Positions 38,271 to 48,568 are shown, counted from the stretch's first letter. The stretch is DNA of 64,000 nucleotides from Mesorhizobium loti (GCF_002858745.1 NZ_PJRO01000002.1:218906-282905); one strand, 5' to 3'. Notes: a model not told the origin generated them from the sequence alone. Translations and numbers: made by a program.

Positions 38271-39485
38271 TCAGGCGGCTTTCGTTGCGCCGGCAACATC
38301 GGCAAGCGCTGGGCCGAGGTCGCCAGCCGGCGTTATCTCGATACGGCCCAGGCCGAGCCAGCCCTGCATCAATTTCAGTTCCTCGAACAATTCAGCCGCG
38401 GTTTCCGGCGGTGCACTCGGTTCAGCATACGCAGCGTGAACGCGCAGCACTCCTGCCGGTCGGTCAGCTTTCAGGTCGATGCGTGCCACGATCTTCTCGT
38501 CATAGAGAAAAGGCAGCACATAGTAGCCATACTGGCGCTTGTCGGCCGGCGTGTAGATCTCGATGCGATAGCGGAAGTCGAACAGGCTCTCGGCGCGGCT
38601 GCGTTCGAACACCAGCGGATCGAAAGGGGCGAGCAGGGCACGCGCTTCGACCTTGCGCGGTTGGCGCGCTTCCTTGTGCAAATAGGCAGGTCTGTCCCAG
38701 CCTTCGACGCGAACGGGGATCAGTTCGCCTTCCTCGACCAGTTCCTCCAGCCGTGCCTTGGTGTCGTGCGGCGCGAGCCGGAAATAGTCGCGCAGGCAGG
38801 AATAGGTCGCAACGCCATGCGCACGCGCCGACAGGCGCAGCAACTCGCGGTGCGCGTCTTCGGGCGAGGGGACAGGCATGTCGCGCACGGCCTGCGGCAG
38901 CACGCGCTCCGGCAGGTCGTAGAGCCGCTCGAAGCCGCGGCGCGAATGGGTGGTGATGCGGCCGGCCCAGAACAACCATTCGAAGGCATGTTTGGCGGCA
39001 CTCCAGCCCCACCAGCCGCCGTTGCCCTTGTGGCCCTCGATTTCGGAAGCGGCGATGGGGCCACGCGCTTCGACCTCGCGGTAGATCTCATCGATCATGG
39101 ATGTGTTCTGGCAGCCCCATTTGGCGAGGCCCAGATACATTTCCTCGCCCCGCTCGGCTCGTTCCATGCGCCAGCGCATCAGGGGATAGGTCTCGACCGG
39201 CAGCAGCGAGGCCTCATGTGCCCAATATTCGAATAGCAGGCGCTTGCGGCCCGGCGCCATGGCATCGTCGAGCAGGGCCATCGGGTAGGAGCCGAGGCGC
39301 GAATAAAGCGGCATGTAATGCGCCCGCACCACCGCGCTGACGGAATCGATCTGCAACAGACCGGTGCGGGAAAGCACGCGGCCAAGATGGCGACGGTCGG
39401 GTGTGCCAACTGGTCGCGGGTCGGCGAAGCCCTGCGCCGCAAGCGCGATGCGGCGGGCCGTTTTCAGCGAGATTCTGTCTTTCAT
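38271..39485 (-). CDS. YcaQ/AlkX-type winged-helix DNA glycosylase
   Basis: A 404-residue protein of the HTH_42 family. Near the N-terminus, LLQIDSVSAVVRAHYMPLYSRLG contains Gln45-Ile-Asp47, the QxD active-site motif of the YcaQ (AlkX) branch. The blocks FEYWAHEASLLP, GWWGWSAAKHAFEWLFWAGRI, and the C-terminal LLAPFDPLVFERSRAESLFDFRYRIEIYTP (in parts) are typical. YcaQ unhooks DNA interstrand crosslinks by glycosylase action. The start at 39485 is preferred over the upstream ATG at 39536. Confidence 0.88.
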   Translation of the reverse strand: MKDRISLKTARRIALAAQGFADPRPVGTPDRRHLGRVLSRTGLLQIDSVSAVVRAHYMPLYSRLGSYPMALLDDAMAPGRKRLLFEYWAHEASLLPVETYPLMRWRMERAERGEEMYLGLAKWGCQNTSMIDEIYREVEARGPIAASEIEGHKGNGGWWGWSAAKHAFEWLFWAGRITTHSRRGFERLYDLPERVLPQAVRDMPVPSPEDAHRELLRLSARAHGVATYSCLRDYFRLAPHDTKARLEELVEEGELIPVRVEGWDRPAYLHKEARQPRKVEARALLAPFDPLVFERSRAESLFDFRYRIEIYTPADKRQYGYYVLPFLYDEKIVARIDLKADRPAGVLRVHAAYAEPSAPPETAAELFEELKLMQGWLGLGRIEITPAGDLGPALADVAGATKAA

Positions 39486-39815
39486 CCTGACGACATTTTG
39501 ACTGTTGGGACGAGCCGACACGGCCGGCGATTCCACCTATGCTAGCAGGGTTTGGCCGCCAATCCTGTCAGGAGAGAAAAGTGGAGTAAAAAGTGAAGGA
39601 AATCAAATAGGAGCCGATCGGACCAGTTTTGCGGGAAGAGGCGTCCACAGCCGCATTTTGGCCAAGGTTTGACTTGCTTCGCCGAATGCGCTGCGCTAAC
39701 CGTCGCCGCATTGCAGCATGGGCCCGTAAATCGGTTCAGCGGTTGAACCCACGTGCTTCCGCCCTAGGGTCTTGTGCTGTATCAGGTGGATCAGCCACCA
39801 ATGGAAAGTCGCAGC
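39486..39815. other. Intergenic region upstream of the nuo operon
   Basis: 330 bp between the divergent YcaQ and nuoA genes. No gene is seen. TTGACT near 39671 is the only good -35-like sequence in plus orientation; a matching -10 is weak. The main nuo promoter is expected here. Confidence 0.4.
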
Positions 39816-40181
39816 ATGAACGCACTTCTCAGTTCGTATCTGCCCATCGTTCTCTTCATCGGTGTGGCGCTTGTCGTCGGCCTTGCCCTTATCGTGGCGC
39901 CATTCCTGGTCGCTTACCGCAACCCGGACCCGGAAAAGCTGTCGGCCTACGAGTGCGGTTTCAATTCCTTCGACGACGCCCGCATGAAATTCGACATCCG
40001 CTTCTATCTGGTGTCGATCCTCTTCATTATCTTCGATCTGGAAGTCGCCTTCCTGTTTCCGTGGGCGGTTTCGTTCAGCCAGATCGGCATGCTCGGCTTC
40101 TGGTCGATGATGGTGTTCCTCGGCGTGCTGACCATCGGCTTTGCCTATGAATGGAAAAAAGGAGCGCTGGAATGGGATTGA
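39816..40181 (+). CDS. nuoA: NADH-quinone oxidoreductase subunit A
   Basis: A 121-residue membrane subunit of complex I with three helices. Conserved parts are [42 protein letters not shown] (in pieces), with the ECG loop that moves during catalysis. First gene of the operon. The ATG at 39816 has GGAAAG seven nt upstream, which favours it over ATGs at 39774 and 39801. It overlaps nuoB by 10 bp. Confidence 0.97.
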   Translation: MNALLSSYLPIVLFIGVALVVGLALIVAPFLVAYRNPDPEKLSAYECGFNSFDDARMKFDIRFYLVSILFIIFDLEVAFLFPWAVSFSQIGMLGFWSMMVFLGVLTIGFAYEWKKGALEWD

Positions 40182-40753
40182 ACGACAGTTCCGGCACGCT
40201 CGTCGCGCCAAAGCCGAAAGGTATCCTCGATCCGAGCACCGGCAAGCCGGTCGGTTCGGACGATCCTTTCTTCCTGGACATCAATAACGAGCTTGCTGAC
40301 AAGGGCTTCCTCGTCACTTCGAGCGAGGCGCTGATCACCTGGGCCCGCACCGGCTCGCTGATGTACATGACCTTCGGCCTGGCCTGCTGCGCGGTGGAAA
40401 TGATCCACTCCGCCATGCCTCGTTATGACAGCGAGCGCTTCGGCATCGCGCCGCGCGCTTCGCCGCGCCAGTCGGACGTGATGATCGTCGCCGGCACGCT
40501 GACCAACAAGATGGCGCCGGCATTGCGCAAGGTCTACGACCAGATGCCGGAGCCGCGCTACGTCATCTCGATGGGCTCTTGCGCCAATGGCGGCGGTTAC
40601 TACCACTATTCCTATTCGGTGGTGCGCGGCTGCGACCGCGTCGTGCCGGTCGACATTTATGTGCCTGGCTGCCCGCCGACTGCAGAAGCGCTGCTCTACG
40701 GCCTGCTTCTTCTGCAGAAGAAGATACGCCGCACCGGCACGATCGAACGGTGA
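40172..40753 (+). CDS. nuoB: NADH-quinone oxidoreductase subunit B
   Basis: A 193-residue subunit carrying the terminal [4Fe-4S] cluster N2 at the quinone site. The ligands are visible: Cys72-Cys73 in GLACCAVEM, Cys137 in MGSCANGGG and Cys167 in [15 protein letters not shown] precedes ATG 40172, inside the end of nuoA. It is peripheral-arm and cytoplasmic. Confidence 0.98.
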   Translation: MGLNDSSGTLVAPKPKGILDPSTGKPVGSDDPFFLDINNELADKGFLVTSSEALITWARTGSLMYMTFGLACCAVEMIHSAMPRYDSERFGIAPRASPRQSDVMIVAGTLTNKMAPALRKVYDQMPEPRYVISMGSCANGGGYYHYSYSVVRGCDRVVPVDIYVPGCPPTAEALLYGLLLLQKKIRRTGTIER

Positions 40754-40759
40754 GCGATC

Positions 40760-41362
40760 ATGAGTGAAGCCCTCAACGACCTTGCAGCCCATATCAAGGA
40801 CAAGCTCGGTGCGACCATTATCGACAGCGTTCTCGCCTATGGCGAGCTGACGGTGCTGGTGGATGCCGCCGACGTCGTCAAGGCGGCTACCTTCCTGCGC
40901 GACGACGCCAAGTGCCAGTTCGTGTCGATCATCGATGTGTCCGGCGCCGACTATCCGTCGCGTCTGCTGCGCTTCGACGTCGTCTATCACCTGTTGTCGC
41001 CAAAGCAGAATCTGCGCATTCGCCTCAAAGCCCATGCTGACGAAGAGACACTGGTTCCGTCCGTAACTTCTGTCTGGCCGGGTGCTGACTGGTTCGAGCG
41101 TGAGACCTACGATCTTTATGGTGTGTTGTTCTCCGGCCATCCGGATCTGCGCCGCATCCTCACGGACTACGGTTTCGATGGGCATCCCCTGCGCAAGGAC
41201 TTCCCGCTCACCGGTTTCGTCGAAGTGCGCTACGACGACGAGGCCAAGCGCGTGATCTACGAGCCGGTCGAGCTCAAGCAGGAGCTGCGCAGTTTTGATT
41301 TCCTCTCGCCCTGGGAAGGCACGGATTATGTGCTGCCGGGCGATGAAAAGGCAAAACAATAG
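40760..41362 (+). CDS. nuoC: NADH-quinone oxidoreductase subunit C
   Basis: A 200-residue hydrophilic subunit of the Q module. It shows [27 protein letters not shown] and the signature [47 protein letters not shown] (in parts). It is separate from NuoD. It starts 6 nt after nuoB. Its TAG is immediately followed by the left inverted repeat of an inserted cassette. Confidence 0.97.
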   Translation: MSEALNDLAAHIKDKLGATIIDSVLAYGELTVLVDAADVVKAATFLRDDAKCQFVSIIDVSGADYPSRLLRFDVVYHLLSPKQNLRIRLKAHADEETLVPSVTSVWPGADWFERETYDLYGVLFSGHPDLRRILTDYGFDGHPLRKDFPLTGFVEVRYDDEAKRVIYEPVELKQELRSFDFLSPWEGTDYVLPGDEKAKQ

Positions 41363-41400
41363 GCGAATAGCGAAATAGTGAGTAGCGAATAGGGAAGAAG
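41363..41400 (+). repeat. Left inverted repeat of the cassette
   Basis: Starts GCGAATAGCGAAATAG and ends GAATAGGGAAGAAG, made of short GCGAATAG-like units. It pairs with 41792-41828 as an inverted repeat with about 36 of 38 positions matching. Confidence 0.85.
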
Positions 41401-41411
41401 GAGGTTGTAGA

Positions 41412-41783
41412 ACGGCTATCAGTTCCTACAGAGATTTGCTCATCTGGAAAGCTGCGATGGAGTTGGCGGTAGCCTGCTATTCCGCGACGAAGCTTTTTCC
41501 AAATAGTGAAGTCTACGGGATGACATCGCAGATCAGGCGGTCCGCTGCTTCAATCGCAGCGAATATCGCCGAAGGTCATGGCCGGGAAAGCACCGGTGCG
41601 TTCATTCAGTTTCTTCGCGTTGCGCAAGGGTCTCTCAAGGAGTTGGAAACGCACCTCATCTTATCGGAACAGGTGGGCCTCTTGAAGGCCGACGAACTGT
41701 CTTCATTGCTTCATAGGGCAGAGGATATCGGTAAGATGCTGCGCGCGATGGTCCGGAGCTTGCAACAAAAGATGTCATCATGA
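41412..41783 (+). CDS. Four-helix-bundle protein (S23 / 23S rRNA intervening-sequence protein family)
   Basis: About 123 residues, all alpha-helical. The family pattern is very clear: ISSYRDLLIWKAAMELAVACY, LTSQIRR-like TSQIRRSAASIAANIAEGHGR, FIQFLRVAQGSLKELETHLI and EDIGKMLRAMVRSL. These proteins occur in intervening sequences of 23S rRNA genes and as free-standing genes; their role is unknown. The reading frame has no ATG before ISSYRD. An AAGGAGG site lies 7 nt before ACG (41412), where ATG would be expected. Translation may start at ACG, at TTG 41436 with loss of eight residues, or the gene may be start-impaired. Confidence 0.8.
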   Translation, partial: TAISSYRDLLIWKAAMELAVACYSATKLFPNSEVYGMTSQIRRSAASIAANIAEGHGRESTGAFIQFLRVAQGSLKELETHLILSEQVGLLKADELSSLLHRAEDIGKMLRAMVRSLQQKMSS

Positions 41784-41791
41784 AAACGCTG

Positions 41792-41828
41792 CTTCTTCCC
41801 TATTCGCTACTCCCTATTCGCTATTCGC
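41792..41828 (-). repeat. Right inverted repeat of the cassette
   Basis: Reverse-complement partner of 41363-41400. On the plus strand it starts CTTCTTCCCTATTCGC and ends CTATTCGCTATTCGC, nine bp after the stop of the four-helix-bundle gene. Confidence 0.85.
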
Positions 41829-41849
41829 TTCACGCCGGAGGCGTTTCCC

Positions 41850-43040
41850 ATGGCTGAGACCTCCGTTCGCAACTTCAACATCAACTTCGGCCCGCAGCAT
41901 CCGGCCGCGCACGGCGTTCTTCGCCTCGTGCTCGAGCTGGACGGCGAAGTGGTTGATCGCGTCGATCCGCATATCGGCCTGCTGCACCGCGGCACCGAGA
42001 AGCTGATCGAACACAAGACCTATCTGCAGGCGGTGCCTTATCTCGACCGGCTCGACTATTGCGCTCCGATGAACCAGGAGCATGCTTTCGCGCTCGCCGC
42101 CGAGAAGCTGCTTGGCATCGAGGTGCCGAAGCGCGGCCAGTTGATCCGCGTGCTCTATTCCGAAATCGGCCGCATCATGTCGCACATCCTCAATGTGACG
42201 ACGCAGGCTATGGACGTCGGTGCACTCACCCCGCCGCTGTGGGGCTTTGTCGAGCGCGAAAAGCTGATGGTCTTCTATGAACGGGCTTCCGGCTCGCGTA
42301 TGCATGCCGCCTATTTCCGTCCGGGCGGTGTGCATCAGGATCTGCCGAAGCAGCTCATCGAGGACATCGGCAAATGGATCGATCCGTTCCTGAAGTCGAT
42401 CGATGATCTCGATGCACTGCTCACGCCCAACCGCATTTTCAAACAGCGCAACGCCGACATTGCAGTGGTTTCGCTGGCCGATGCATGGGCCTGGGGTTTT
42501 TCGGGCGTGATGGTGCGTGGCTCGGGGGCATCCTGGGATTTGCGCAAGTCGCAGCCTTATGAATGCTACTCCGAACTGGAATTCGACATTCCGGTCGGCA
42601 AGAACGGCGATTGCTACGATCGCTACCTCATCCGCATGGAAGAGATGCGCCAGTCGGCCCGGATCATGCGCCAGTGCGTCGATCTTCTGCTCGGCAAGGA
42701 AAGCTCTGGCCCGGTATCGAACGTCGACGGCAAGGTGGTGCCGCCGAAGCGGGGCGACATGAAGCGTTCGATGGAGGCACTCATCCATCACTTCAAGCTC
42801 TATACCGAGGGCTATCGCGTCCCGGCCGGCGAGGTCTATGCCGCCGTCGAGGCACCGAAAGGCGAATTTGGCGTCTATCTGGTTTCCGACGGCACCAACA
42901 AGCCGTATCGCTGCAAGCTGCGCGCGCCGGGTTTCGCTCATCTGCAGGCCATGGATTTCCTGTGCCGCGGCCACATGCTCGCCGACGTCACCGCCATCCT
43001 CGGCTCCCTCGACATCGTGTTCGGAGAGGTTGACCGCTAA
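41850..43040 (+). CDS. nuoD: NADH-quinone oxidoreductase subunit D
   Basis: A 396-residue subunit forming the quinone pocket with NuoB, homologous to hydrogenase large subunits. It starts with [26 protein letters not shown], has the HRGTEKLIE block, [14 protein letters not shown] and the C-terminal [14 protein letters not shown] lies ahead of ATG 41850. The stop is directly followed by the nuoE ATG. Confidence 0.98.
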   Translation: MAETSVRNFNINFGPQHPAAHGVLRLVLELDGEVVDRVDPHIGLLHRGTEKLIEHKTYLQAVPYLDRLDYCAPMNQEHAFALAAEKLLGIEVPKRGQLIRVLYSEIGRIMSHILNVTTQAMDVGALTPPLWGFVEREKLMVFYERASGSRMHAAYFRPGGVHQDLPKQLIEDIGKWIDPFLKSIDDLDALLTPNRIFKQRNADIAVVSLADAWAWGFSGVMVRGSGASWDLRKSQPYECYSELEFDIPVGKNGDCYDRYLIRMEEMRQSARIMRQCVDLLLGKESSGPVSNVDGKVVPPKRGDMKRSMEALIHHFKLYTEGYRVPAGEVYAAVEAPKGEFGVYLVSDGTNKPYRCKLRAPGFAHLQAMDFLCRGHMLADVTAILGSLDIVFGEVDR

Positions 43041-44261
43041 ATGTCAGTCCGTCGTCTCGCAGAAGCCAGCGTCCAGCCAGCGTCATTCGCCTTCAACAAG
43101 GCCAATGCAGCGTCGGCCAAGAAGTGGATCGCCAAATATCCCAAGGGCCGCGAACAGTCCGCGATCATTCCGCTTTTGATGCTGGCGCAGGAGCAGGAGG
43201 GCTGGGTCACCAAGACGGCGATCGAGTCGATCTGCGAAATGCTGGGCATGCCCTATATCCGTGGGCTCGAAGTCGCCACCTTCTATACCCAGTACCAGCT
43301 GAAGCCGGTCGGCACGCGCGCCCATATCCAGGTTTGCGGTACTACACCCTGCATGCTGCGCGGCTCGGAGGAGCTGATGGATGTCTGCCGTTCCAAGATC
43401 CATCACGACCAGTTCCACACCAACGAAGCCGGCACGCTGTCATGGGAAGAGGTCGAATGCCTCGGTGCCTGTGTGAACGCGCCGATGGTCATGATCTTCA
43501 AGGATACCTATGAGGATCTGACGCCGGAGCGGCTGGCCGAGATCATCGACGACTTCGAGGCGGGCAAGGGCCACTCGGTGCCGGTCGGTCCCCAGAACGG
43601 CCGCTATTTCTCGGCACCGGTCGGCGGTTTCACGGCGCTGGCCGACGAGAAAACGATCCTCAAGGCGACGCGTGACAAGGCAACCAAGGCTGCCGCGAGA
43701 ACCACGAAGGAAGCGCCTGCTGTCGTCGCCGAGCCAGTCAAGGCTGCAGCCGTGCCGCCTTCCAACGCTGCGAAGCCGAAGACCGACGCCATCGAAACAA
43801 GCCCGGCGGTGAAGACGCCATCCAAGGTCAAGGCCGCCCCGGCTGCGGAAAAGGCCGCGAGCGTCAAGGCGCCGAAGGCCAAGGCCGAAGCAAGGCAGGT
43901 CCCCGCCAAAGCTGAAACCGTCGCCGCTCCGAAGAAGGCGCCGGTCAAGAAGGAAGCCACGCCCGCAAAGCCGTCGCTCGAACACAAGGACCGGCCGAAA
44001 GGCATCTCGAAGCCGGCCGCCGTTGATGATCTCAAGCTGATCTCCGGCGTCGGCCCCAAGATCGAGGCAACACTGCACGAGCTCGGTATCTTCACCTATG
44101 CCCAGGTGGCGTCGTGGAAGAAGGCCGAGCGCGACTGGGTTGATGGCTATCTCGCTTTCCACGGTCGCATCGAGCGTGAGGACTGGGTGAAGCAGGCCAA
44201 GGCGCTCGCCAAGGGCGGGGTCGAGGAATACATCCGCGTGTTCGGCAAGAAACCGGTCTGA
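43041..44261 (+). CDS. nuoE: NADH-quinone oxidoreductase subunit E with linker and helix-hairpin-helix C-terminus
   Basis: A 406-residue protein, more than twice the ~170 residues of E. coli NuoE. Residues 1-~200 are the usual thioredoxin-like domain with [2Fe-2S] cluster N1a ligands Cys99, Cys104, Cys140 and Cys144. Residues ~205-325 are a Lys/Ala/Pro-rich, probably disordered linker. Residues ~328-392 form a helix-hairpin-helix-like domain ([21 protein letters not shown], then FTYAQVASW and [15 protein letters not shown]). Long NuoE forms are known in rhizobia. The same C-terminal domain recurs in the gene at 45673. Confidence 0.96.
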   Translation: MSVRRLAEASVQPASFAFNKANAASAKKWIAKYPKGREQSAIIPLLMLAQEQEGWVTKTAIESICEMLGMPYIRGLEVATFYTQYQLKPVGTRAHIQVCGTTPCMLRGSEELMDVCRSKIHHDQFHTNEAGTLSWEEVECLGACVNAPMVMIFKDTYEDLTPERLAEIIDDFEAGKGHSVPVGPQNGRYFSAPVGGFTALADEKTILKATRDKATKAAARTTKEAPAVVAEPVKAAAVPPSNAAKPKTDAIETSPAVKTPSKVKAAPAAEKAASVKAPKAKAEARQVPAKAETVAAPKKAPVKKEATPAKPSLEHKDRPKGISKPAAVDDLKLISGVGPKIEATLHELGIFTYAQVASWKKAERDWVDGYLAFHGRIEREDWVKQAKALAKGGVEEYIRVFGKKPV

Positions 44262-44271
44262 GGGACGAAAA

Positions 44272-45576
44272 ATGCTTCAGGACAAGGACCGCATCTTCAC
44301 CAATATCTACGGTCGTTTCGACCAGTCGCTGCAAGGCGCCATGGCGCGCGGGCAATGGGATGGCACCAAGGCCATCATCGACAAAGGTCGAGACTGGATC
44401 ATCAATGAGATGAAGGCGTCGGGCTTGCGCGGCCGTGGCGGCGCCGGCTTCCCGACCGGCTTGAAATGGTCGTTCATGCCCAAGCAGAGCGACGGCCGTC
44501 CGAGCTATCTCGTCGTCAATGCCGACGAATCGGAGCCGGGAACCTGCAAGGATCGCGACATCCTGCGCCATGATCCTCACACGCTGGTTGAGGGCTGCCT
44601 GCTTGCCGGCTTCGCCATGGGGGCGGTTGCTGCCTACATCTATGTGCGTGGTGAGTTCATCCGCGAGCGCGAAGCTCTGCAGCGTGCCATCGACGAGGCC
44701 TATGAGGCCAAGCTGATCGGCAAGAACAACAAGAACGGCTACGATTTCGAGATTTACGTGCACCACGGCGCCGGTGCCTATATCTGTGGCGAAGAGACTG
44801 CGCTGCTGGAAAGCCTGGAAGGCAAGAAGGGCCAGCCGCGCCTGAAGCCGCCGTTCCCTGCCAATGTCGGCCTCTATGGTTGCCCGACCACGGTCAACAA
44901 CGTCGAGTCGATCGCTGTCGCGCCGACCATCCTGCGCCGTGGCGCGGCCTGGTTCTCCTCGATCGGCCGTCCGAACAATGTCGGCACCAAGCTGTTCATG
45001 CTGGTCGGTCACGTCAACACGCCCTGCACGGTCGAAGAGGCGATGGGCATCACCTTCCGCGAACTGGTCGAAAAGCATGGCGGGGGCATTCGCGGCGGCT
45101 GGGACAATCTGCTCGCCGTCATTCCCGGCGGCGCGTCCTGCCCGGTCGTCAAGGCCGAGGACATCATCGACTGCCCGATGGACTTCGACGGGCTGCGTGA
45201 GAAGAAATCATCGTTTGGCACGGCTGCTGTCATCGTCATGGACAAGTCGACGGATATCGTGAAGGCGATCGCCAGGCTTGCCTATTTCTTCAAGCACGAA
45301 AGCTGCGGCCAGTGCACGCCGTGCCGCGAAGGCACCGGCTGGATGTGGCGGGTGATGGAGCGGCTGGTGCGGGGCGAAGCGCAGAAGCGCGAGATCGACA
45401 TGCTGCTCGACGTCACCAAGCAGATCGAGGGTCACACGATCTGCGCGCTGGGCGACGCGGCGGCCTGGCCGATCCAGGGCCTGATCCGCAACTTCCGCCC
45501 GGAGATCGAGCGCCGCATCGACGAGTTTACCCGCAACGCGCACCGCGCCGAGCCGGTGCTGGTAGCGGCTGAGTAA
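44272..45576 (+). CDS. nuoF: NADH-quinone oxidoreductase subunit F
   Basis: A 434-residue subunit that binds NADH and FMN. The glycine-rich NADH/FMN loop [16 protein letters not shown] starts at residue 51, [16 protein letters not shown] follows at 83, and [16 protein letters not shown] lies in the middle. The N3 [4Fe-4S] ligands are Cys345, Cys348, Cys351 ([14 protein letters not shown]) and Cys391 ([13 protein letters not shown]). It starts 10 nt after nuoE. Confidence 0.98.
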   Translation: MLQDKDRIFTNIYGRFDQSLQGAMARGQWDGTKAIIDKGRDWIINEMKASGLRGRGGAGFPTGLKWSFMPKQSDGRPSYLVVNADESEPGTCKDRDILRHDPHTLVEGCLLAGFAMGAVAAYIYVRGEFIREREALQRAIDEAYEAKLIGKNNKNGYDFEIYVHHGAGAYICGEETALLESLEGKKGQPRLKPPFPANVGLYGCPTTVNNVESIAVAPTILRRGAAWFSSIGRPNNVGTKLFMLVGHVNTPCTVEEAMGITFRELVEKHGGGIRGGWDNLLAVIPGGASCPVVKAEDIIDCPMDFDGLREKKSSFGTAAVIVMDKSTDIVKAIARLAYFFKHESCGQCTPCREGTGWMWRVMERLVRGEAQKREIDMLLDVTKQIEGHTICALGDAAAWPIQGLIRNFRPEIERRIDEFTRNAHRAEPVLVAAE

Positions 45577-45672
45577 GTAAGAAGGCAAGAAACGGAAACC
45601 GGGGCCAAACCCGGTTTCAAGGAAACGGCTGAAAGCAGGGCATCAGGAACGAAACGGCTTAGGAGCGAGCCA

Positions 45673-46392
45673 ATGTCGATGTTTCCCATACCCGACGCAG
45701 TGCCTGACAGGAACGAATTCGAGAAGATGACCCAGGATCTGACCAGGATGATGCCGCAGGAGATGGCCAGTGCCGTCAACCTGTTCGCGCACCCGGTCGC
45801 CGGTGCCGCCGCGTTCTCCGCGCTCGGCTTCGGACTGGCCAGCCACGCCTTCGGTGTCTGGGTCGGTGCGCTGACCGGCGCTGCCGAAATCTCGCAGCGC
45901 CTGATGCAGCCGGTCCTGGACGATTTCCCCGGCGCTCCCGAGAGCTTCTCTGATCGCGACGAGACATCGGCTGCAAGAGCGCCGGCGACGCGGGCGCGTG
46001 CTGCAACCAGGAAACTGATTGCCGAAGCGCAGTCTGCGGCCGAGAAGATCACGGAGCCGGTCGCCGAGACGGTTGACGACGTTCAATCCGTCGAGACCAG
46101 CATGGATGAGGCACCGATAGCTGCCACGGCTGCCTTGATGCCGGAAGATTTCCGCAAGCCGGTAGCCATCGACAGGCCCGCTGCTCCGGATGATCTCAAG
46201 GCGATCACTGGCGTTGGTCCTAAGCTTGAGAAGGTCCTCAACGATATCGGTATCTGGACCTACGCGCAGGTTGCTGCATGGACGGCTACGGAAGTTGCCT
46301 GGGTGGATGATTATCTCGGTTTCAAGGGCCGCGTCGAACGCGATGGCTGGCTGAAACAAGCGGCGGCCCTGGTCGCCAATACGGGCAAATGA
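45673..46392 (+). CDS. Helix-hairpin-helix protein encoded within the nuo operon
   Basis: A 239-residue protein of unknown function. Residues ~10-70 include an amphipathic start and a hydrophobic stretch ([25 protein letters not shown] in parts) that could attach it to the membrane. Residues ~95-165 are an Ala-rich charged linker. Residues ~170-237 are a helix-hairpin-helix-like domain closely matching the NuoE C-terminus: [17 protein letters not shown] against [17 protein letters not shown], then WTYAQVAAW and [15 protein letters not shown]. Its position suggests a complex I accessory or assembly role, which is inference. The stop overlaps the next short ORF as ATGA. A 95-bp gap separates it from nuoF. 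Confidence 0.85.
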   Translation: MSMFPIPDAVPDRNEFEKMTQDLTRMMPQEMASAVNLFAHPVAGAAAFSALGFGLASHAFGVWVGALTGAAEISQRLMQPVLDDFPGAPESFSDRDETSAARAPATRARAATRKLIAEAQSAAEKITEPVAETVDDVQSVETSMDEAPIAATAALMPEDFRKPVAIDRPAAPDDLKAITGVGPKLEKVLNDIGIWTYAQVAAWTATEVAWVDDYLGFKGRVERDGWLKQAAALVANTGK

Positions 46393-46490
46393 GCGAAGGA
46401 AAGGCGACGGCGATGCAGGTCCACGACACGCGCGATGTGCTCGCCGTTTGCAACGCATACGAAGCGGCTCAGGCCGCCAGGAGCAATTGA
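46389..46490 (+). CDS. 33-codon ORF coupled to nuoG
   Basis: An open frame of 33 codons bounded on both sides by overlapping signals: its ATG overlaps the upstream stop (ATGA), and its TGA overlaps the nuoG ATG (TGATG). The product starts [16 protein letters not shown] and contains a short Ala-rich helix (YEAAQAAR) with a single Cys. I recognise no family. It could be a real small protein or a translated leader that carries ribosomes to nuoG, since nuoG has only a modest GGAG before its start. Confidence 0.5.
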   Translation: MSEGKATAMQVHDTRDVLAVCNAYEAAQAARSN

Positions 46491-48568
46491 TGGCAAAGCT
46501 CAAGGTCGACGGGAAAGAGATCGAGGTACCCGACCACTACACGCTGCTGCAGGCGGCGGAAGCGGCGGGCGCGGAAGTGCCGCGCTTCTGTTTCCACGAG
46601 CGGTTGTCGATTGCCGGCAATTGCCGCATGTGTCTGGTCGAGGTGAAGGGTGGTCCGCCCAAGCCGCAGGCCTCCTGTGCCATGGGTGTGCGCGATCTGC
46701 GCCCCGGCCCGAATGGCGAGCCGCCGGAAATGCTGACCAACTCGCCGATGGTCAAGAAGGCACGCGAAGGCGTGATGGAGTTCCTGCTCATCAACCATCC
46801 GCTCGACTGCCCGATCTGCGACCAGGGTGGCGAGTGCGACTTGCAGGACCAGGCGATGGCCTTCGGCGTCGATTCCTCGCGATTCCACGAGAACAAGCGC
46901 GCGGTCGAGGACAAGTATATCGGCCCGCTGGTGAAGACGGTGATGAACCGCTGCATCCACTGCACGCGTTGCGTCCGCTTCACGACTGAAGTTGCCGGCA
47001 TTTCCGAGCTCGGCCTGATCGGGCGCGGCGAAGACGCCGAGATCACTACCTATCTCGAGCAGGCGATGACGTCGGAACTGCAGGGCAACGTCGTCGACCT
47101 CTGCCCGGTCGGTGCGCTCACTTCGAAACCGTTCGCCTTCACAGCCCGTCCGTGGGAGCTGACCAAGACCGAATCGATCGACGTCATGGACGCGGTCGGC
47201 TCGGCGATCCGCGTCGACAGCCGCGGTCGCGAAGTCATGCGCATCCTGCCGCGGATCAACGAAGCGGTGAACGAGGAGTGGATCTCCGACAAGACCCGCT
47301 ACATCTGGGATGGCCTGCGAACGCAGCGCCTCGACCGGCCTTATGTGCGCAAGAACGGCAAGCTGGCTCCCGCCACCTGGGCTGAAGCCTTTGACGCTGT
47401 GAAGGGCGCAGTCAGCAGGGCGGCGCCTGAGAAGATCGGCGCCATCGCCGGCGACCTCGCCGCCGTCGAGGAAATGTATGCGTTGAAACTGCTGGTGCAG
47501 TCGCTCGGTTCGGCCAGCATCGACTGCCGCCAGGATGGCACAGCGCTCGATCCTTCGCTTGGCCGTGCCAGCTATATCTTCAATCCAACCATCGAAGGCA
47601 TCGAGCAGGCGGACGCGGTTTTGATCGTCGGCGCCAATCCTCGTTTTGAAGCGTCGGTGCTCAATGCCCGTATCCGCAAGCGCTGGCGCGCCGGCAATCT
47701 GCCGGTCGCTGTCATCGGCGAGGTTGGCGACACCCGCTATGACTATGAGGCGCTGGGCGCCGGCTCCGACACCCTGAAGGATCTGGCTGATGGCAATGGC
47801 AAGTTCTTCCAGACGTTGAAGAAGGCCGAACATCCGCTCATCGTCGTCGGTCAGGGCGCGCTGTCACGTTCAGACGGAGCTGCTGTGCTCGGTCAGGCGG
47901 CCAAGCTGGCCCAGGCGGTCGATGCGGTGAAGGACGGCTGGAACGGCTTCGCCGTATTGCACACCGCAGCTGCCCGCGTCGGCGGCCTCGATATCGGTTT
48001 CGTTCCGGGTGAGGGCGGCAAGAACACCGCCGGCATTCTGAGCGACAGCGAAGTGCTGTTCCTGCTCGGGGCAGACGAACTCGACATGGCCAAGGCCTCC
48101 GGCTTCGTCGTTTACATTGGCACGCATGGCGATGCCGGCGCACATCGCGCCGACGTCATCCTGCCGGCGGCCGCCTATACAGAAAAGTCGGCTACCTATG
48201 TGAATACCGAGGGCCGCGTGCAGCAGACCAATCGTGCCGGCTTCGCCCCTGGCGACGCCCGCGAAGATTGGGCGATCCTGCGGGCGCTGTCGGATGTGCT
48301 GGGCAAAAAACTGCCTTTCGATTCGCTGGCGCAACTGAGGCAGAAGCTCTACGGCGAACATCCACACCTTGCCCGCATCGACCAGATCGCTGCGGGTGAG
48401 GCCGGTGATGTCGCCAAGGCTGCGAAGCTTGGCGGACGCCTGGCCAAGGTTGCCTTCACGTCGGCGGTAGCGGACTTCTATTTGACGAACCCGATTGCAC
48501 GCGCTTCCGCGGTGATGGCCGAATGCTCGGCGCTCGCGAAGAACGGCTTCAGGCAGGCAGCGGAATAA
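46490..48568 (+). CDS. nuoG: NADH-quinone oxidoreductase subunit G
   Basis: A 692-residue iron-sulfur subunit. The N1b [2Fe-2S] ligands are Cys34, Cys45, Cys48 and Cys63. The N5 ligands are His103, Cys107, Cys110 and Cys116 ([14 protein letters not shown]). N4 is bound by Cys155, Cys158, Cys161 (CIHCTRC) and Cys205 (LCPVGAL). A molybdopterin-oxidoreductase-like domain follows without a cofactor site. The extra N7 cluster motif of the E. coli protein is not seen. The ATG at 46490 is preferred since the domain starts there and the start couples to the upstream ORF. Confidence 0.97.
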   Translation: MAKLKVDGKEIEVPDHYTLLQAAEAAGAEVPRFCFHERLSIAGNCRMCLVEVKGGPPKPQASCAMGVRDLRPGPNGEPPEMLTNSPMVKKAREGVMEFLLINHPLDCPICDQGGECDLQDQAMAFGVDSSRFHENKRAVEDKYIGPLVKTVMNRCIHCTRCVRFTTEVAGISELGLIGRGEDAEITTYLEQAMTSELQGNVVDLCPVGALTSKPFAFTARPWELTKTESIDVMDAVGSAIRVDSRGREVMRILPRINEAVNEEWISDKTRYIWDGLRTQRLDRPYVRKNGKLAPATWAEAFDAVKGAVSRAAPEKIGAIAGDLAAVEEMYALKLLVQSLGSASIDCRQDGTALDPSLGRASYIFNPTIEGIEQADAVLIVGANPRFEASVLNARIRKRWRAGNLPVAVIGEVGDTRYDYEALGAGSDTLKDLADGNGKFFQTLKKAEHPLIVVGQGALSRSDGAAVLGQAAKLAQAVDAVKDGWNGFAVLHTAAARVGGLDIGFVPGEGGKNTAGILSDSEVLFLLGADELDMAKASGFVVYIGTHGDAGAHRADVILPAAAYTEKSATYVNTEGRVQQTNRAGFAPGDAREDWAILRALSDVLGKKLPFDSLAQLRQKLYGEHPHLARIDQIAAGEAGDVAKAAKLGGRLAKVAFTSAVADFYLTNPIARASAVMAECSALAKNGFRQAAE

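Larger units (their letters stand above)
41363..41828. mobile_element. Inverted-repeat-bounded cassette with an S23/IVP-like gene, inside nuo
   Basis: A 466-bp unit begins right after the nuoC stop and ends 21 bp before the nuoD start. Its ends are a 38-bp and a 37-bp inverted repeat that differ by one base insertion and one substitution. Between them lies a single gene for a four-helix-bundle protein. No transposase is present, so movement would need outside enzymes. The cassette keeps the operon readable because it has the same orientation and no terminator. Function and mobility are inference. Confidence 0.7.
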
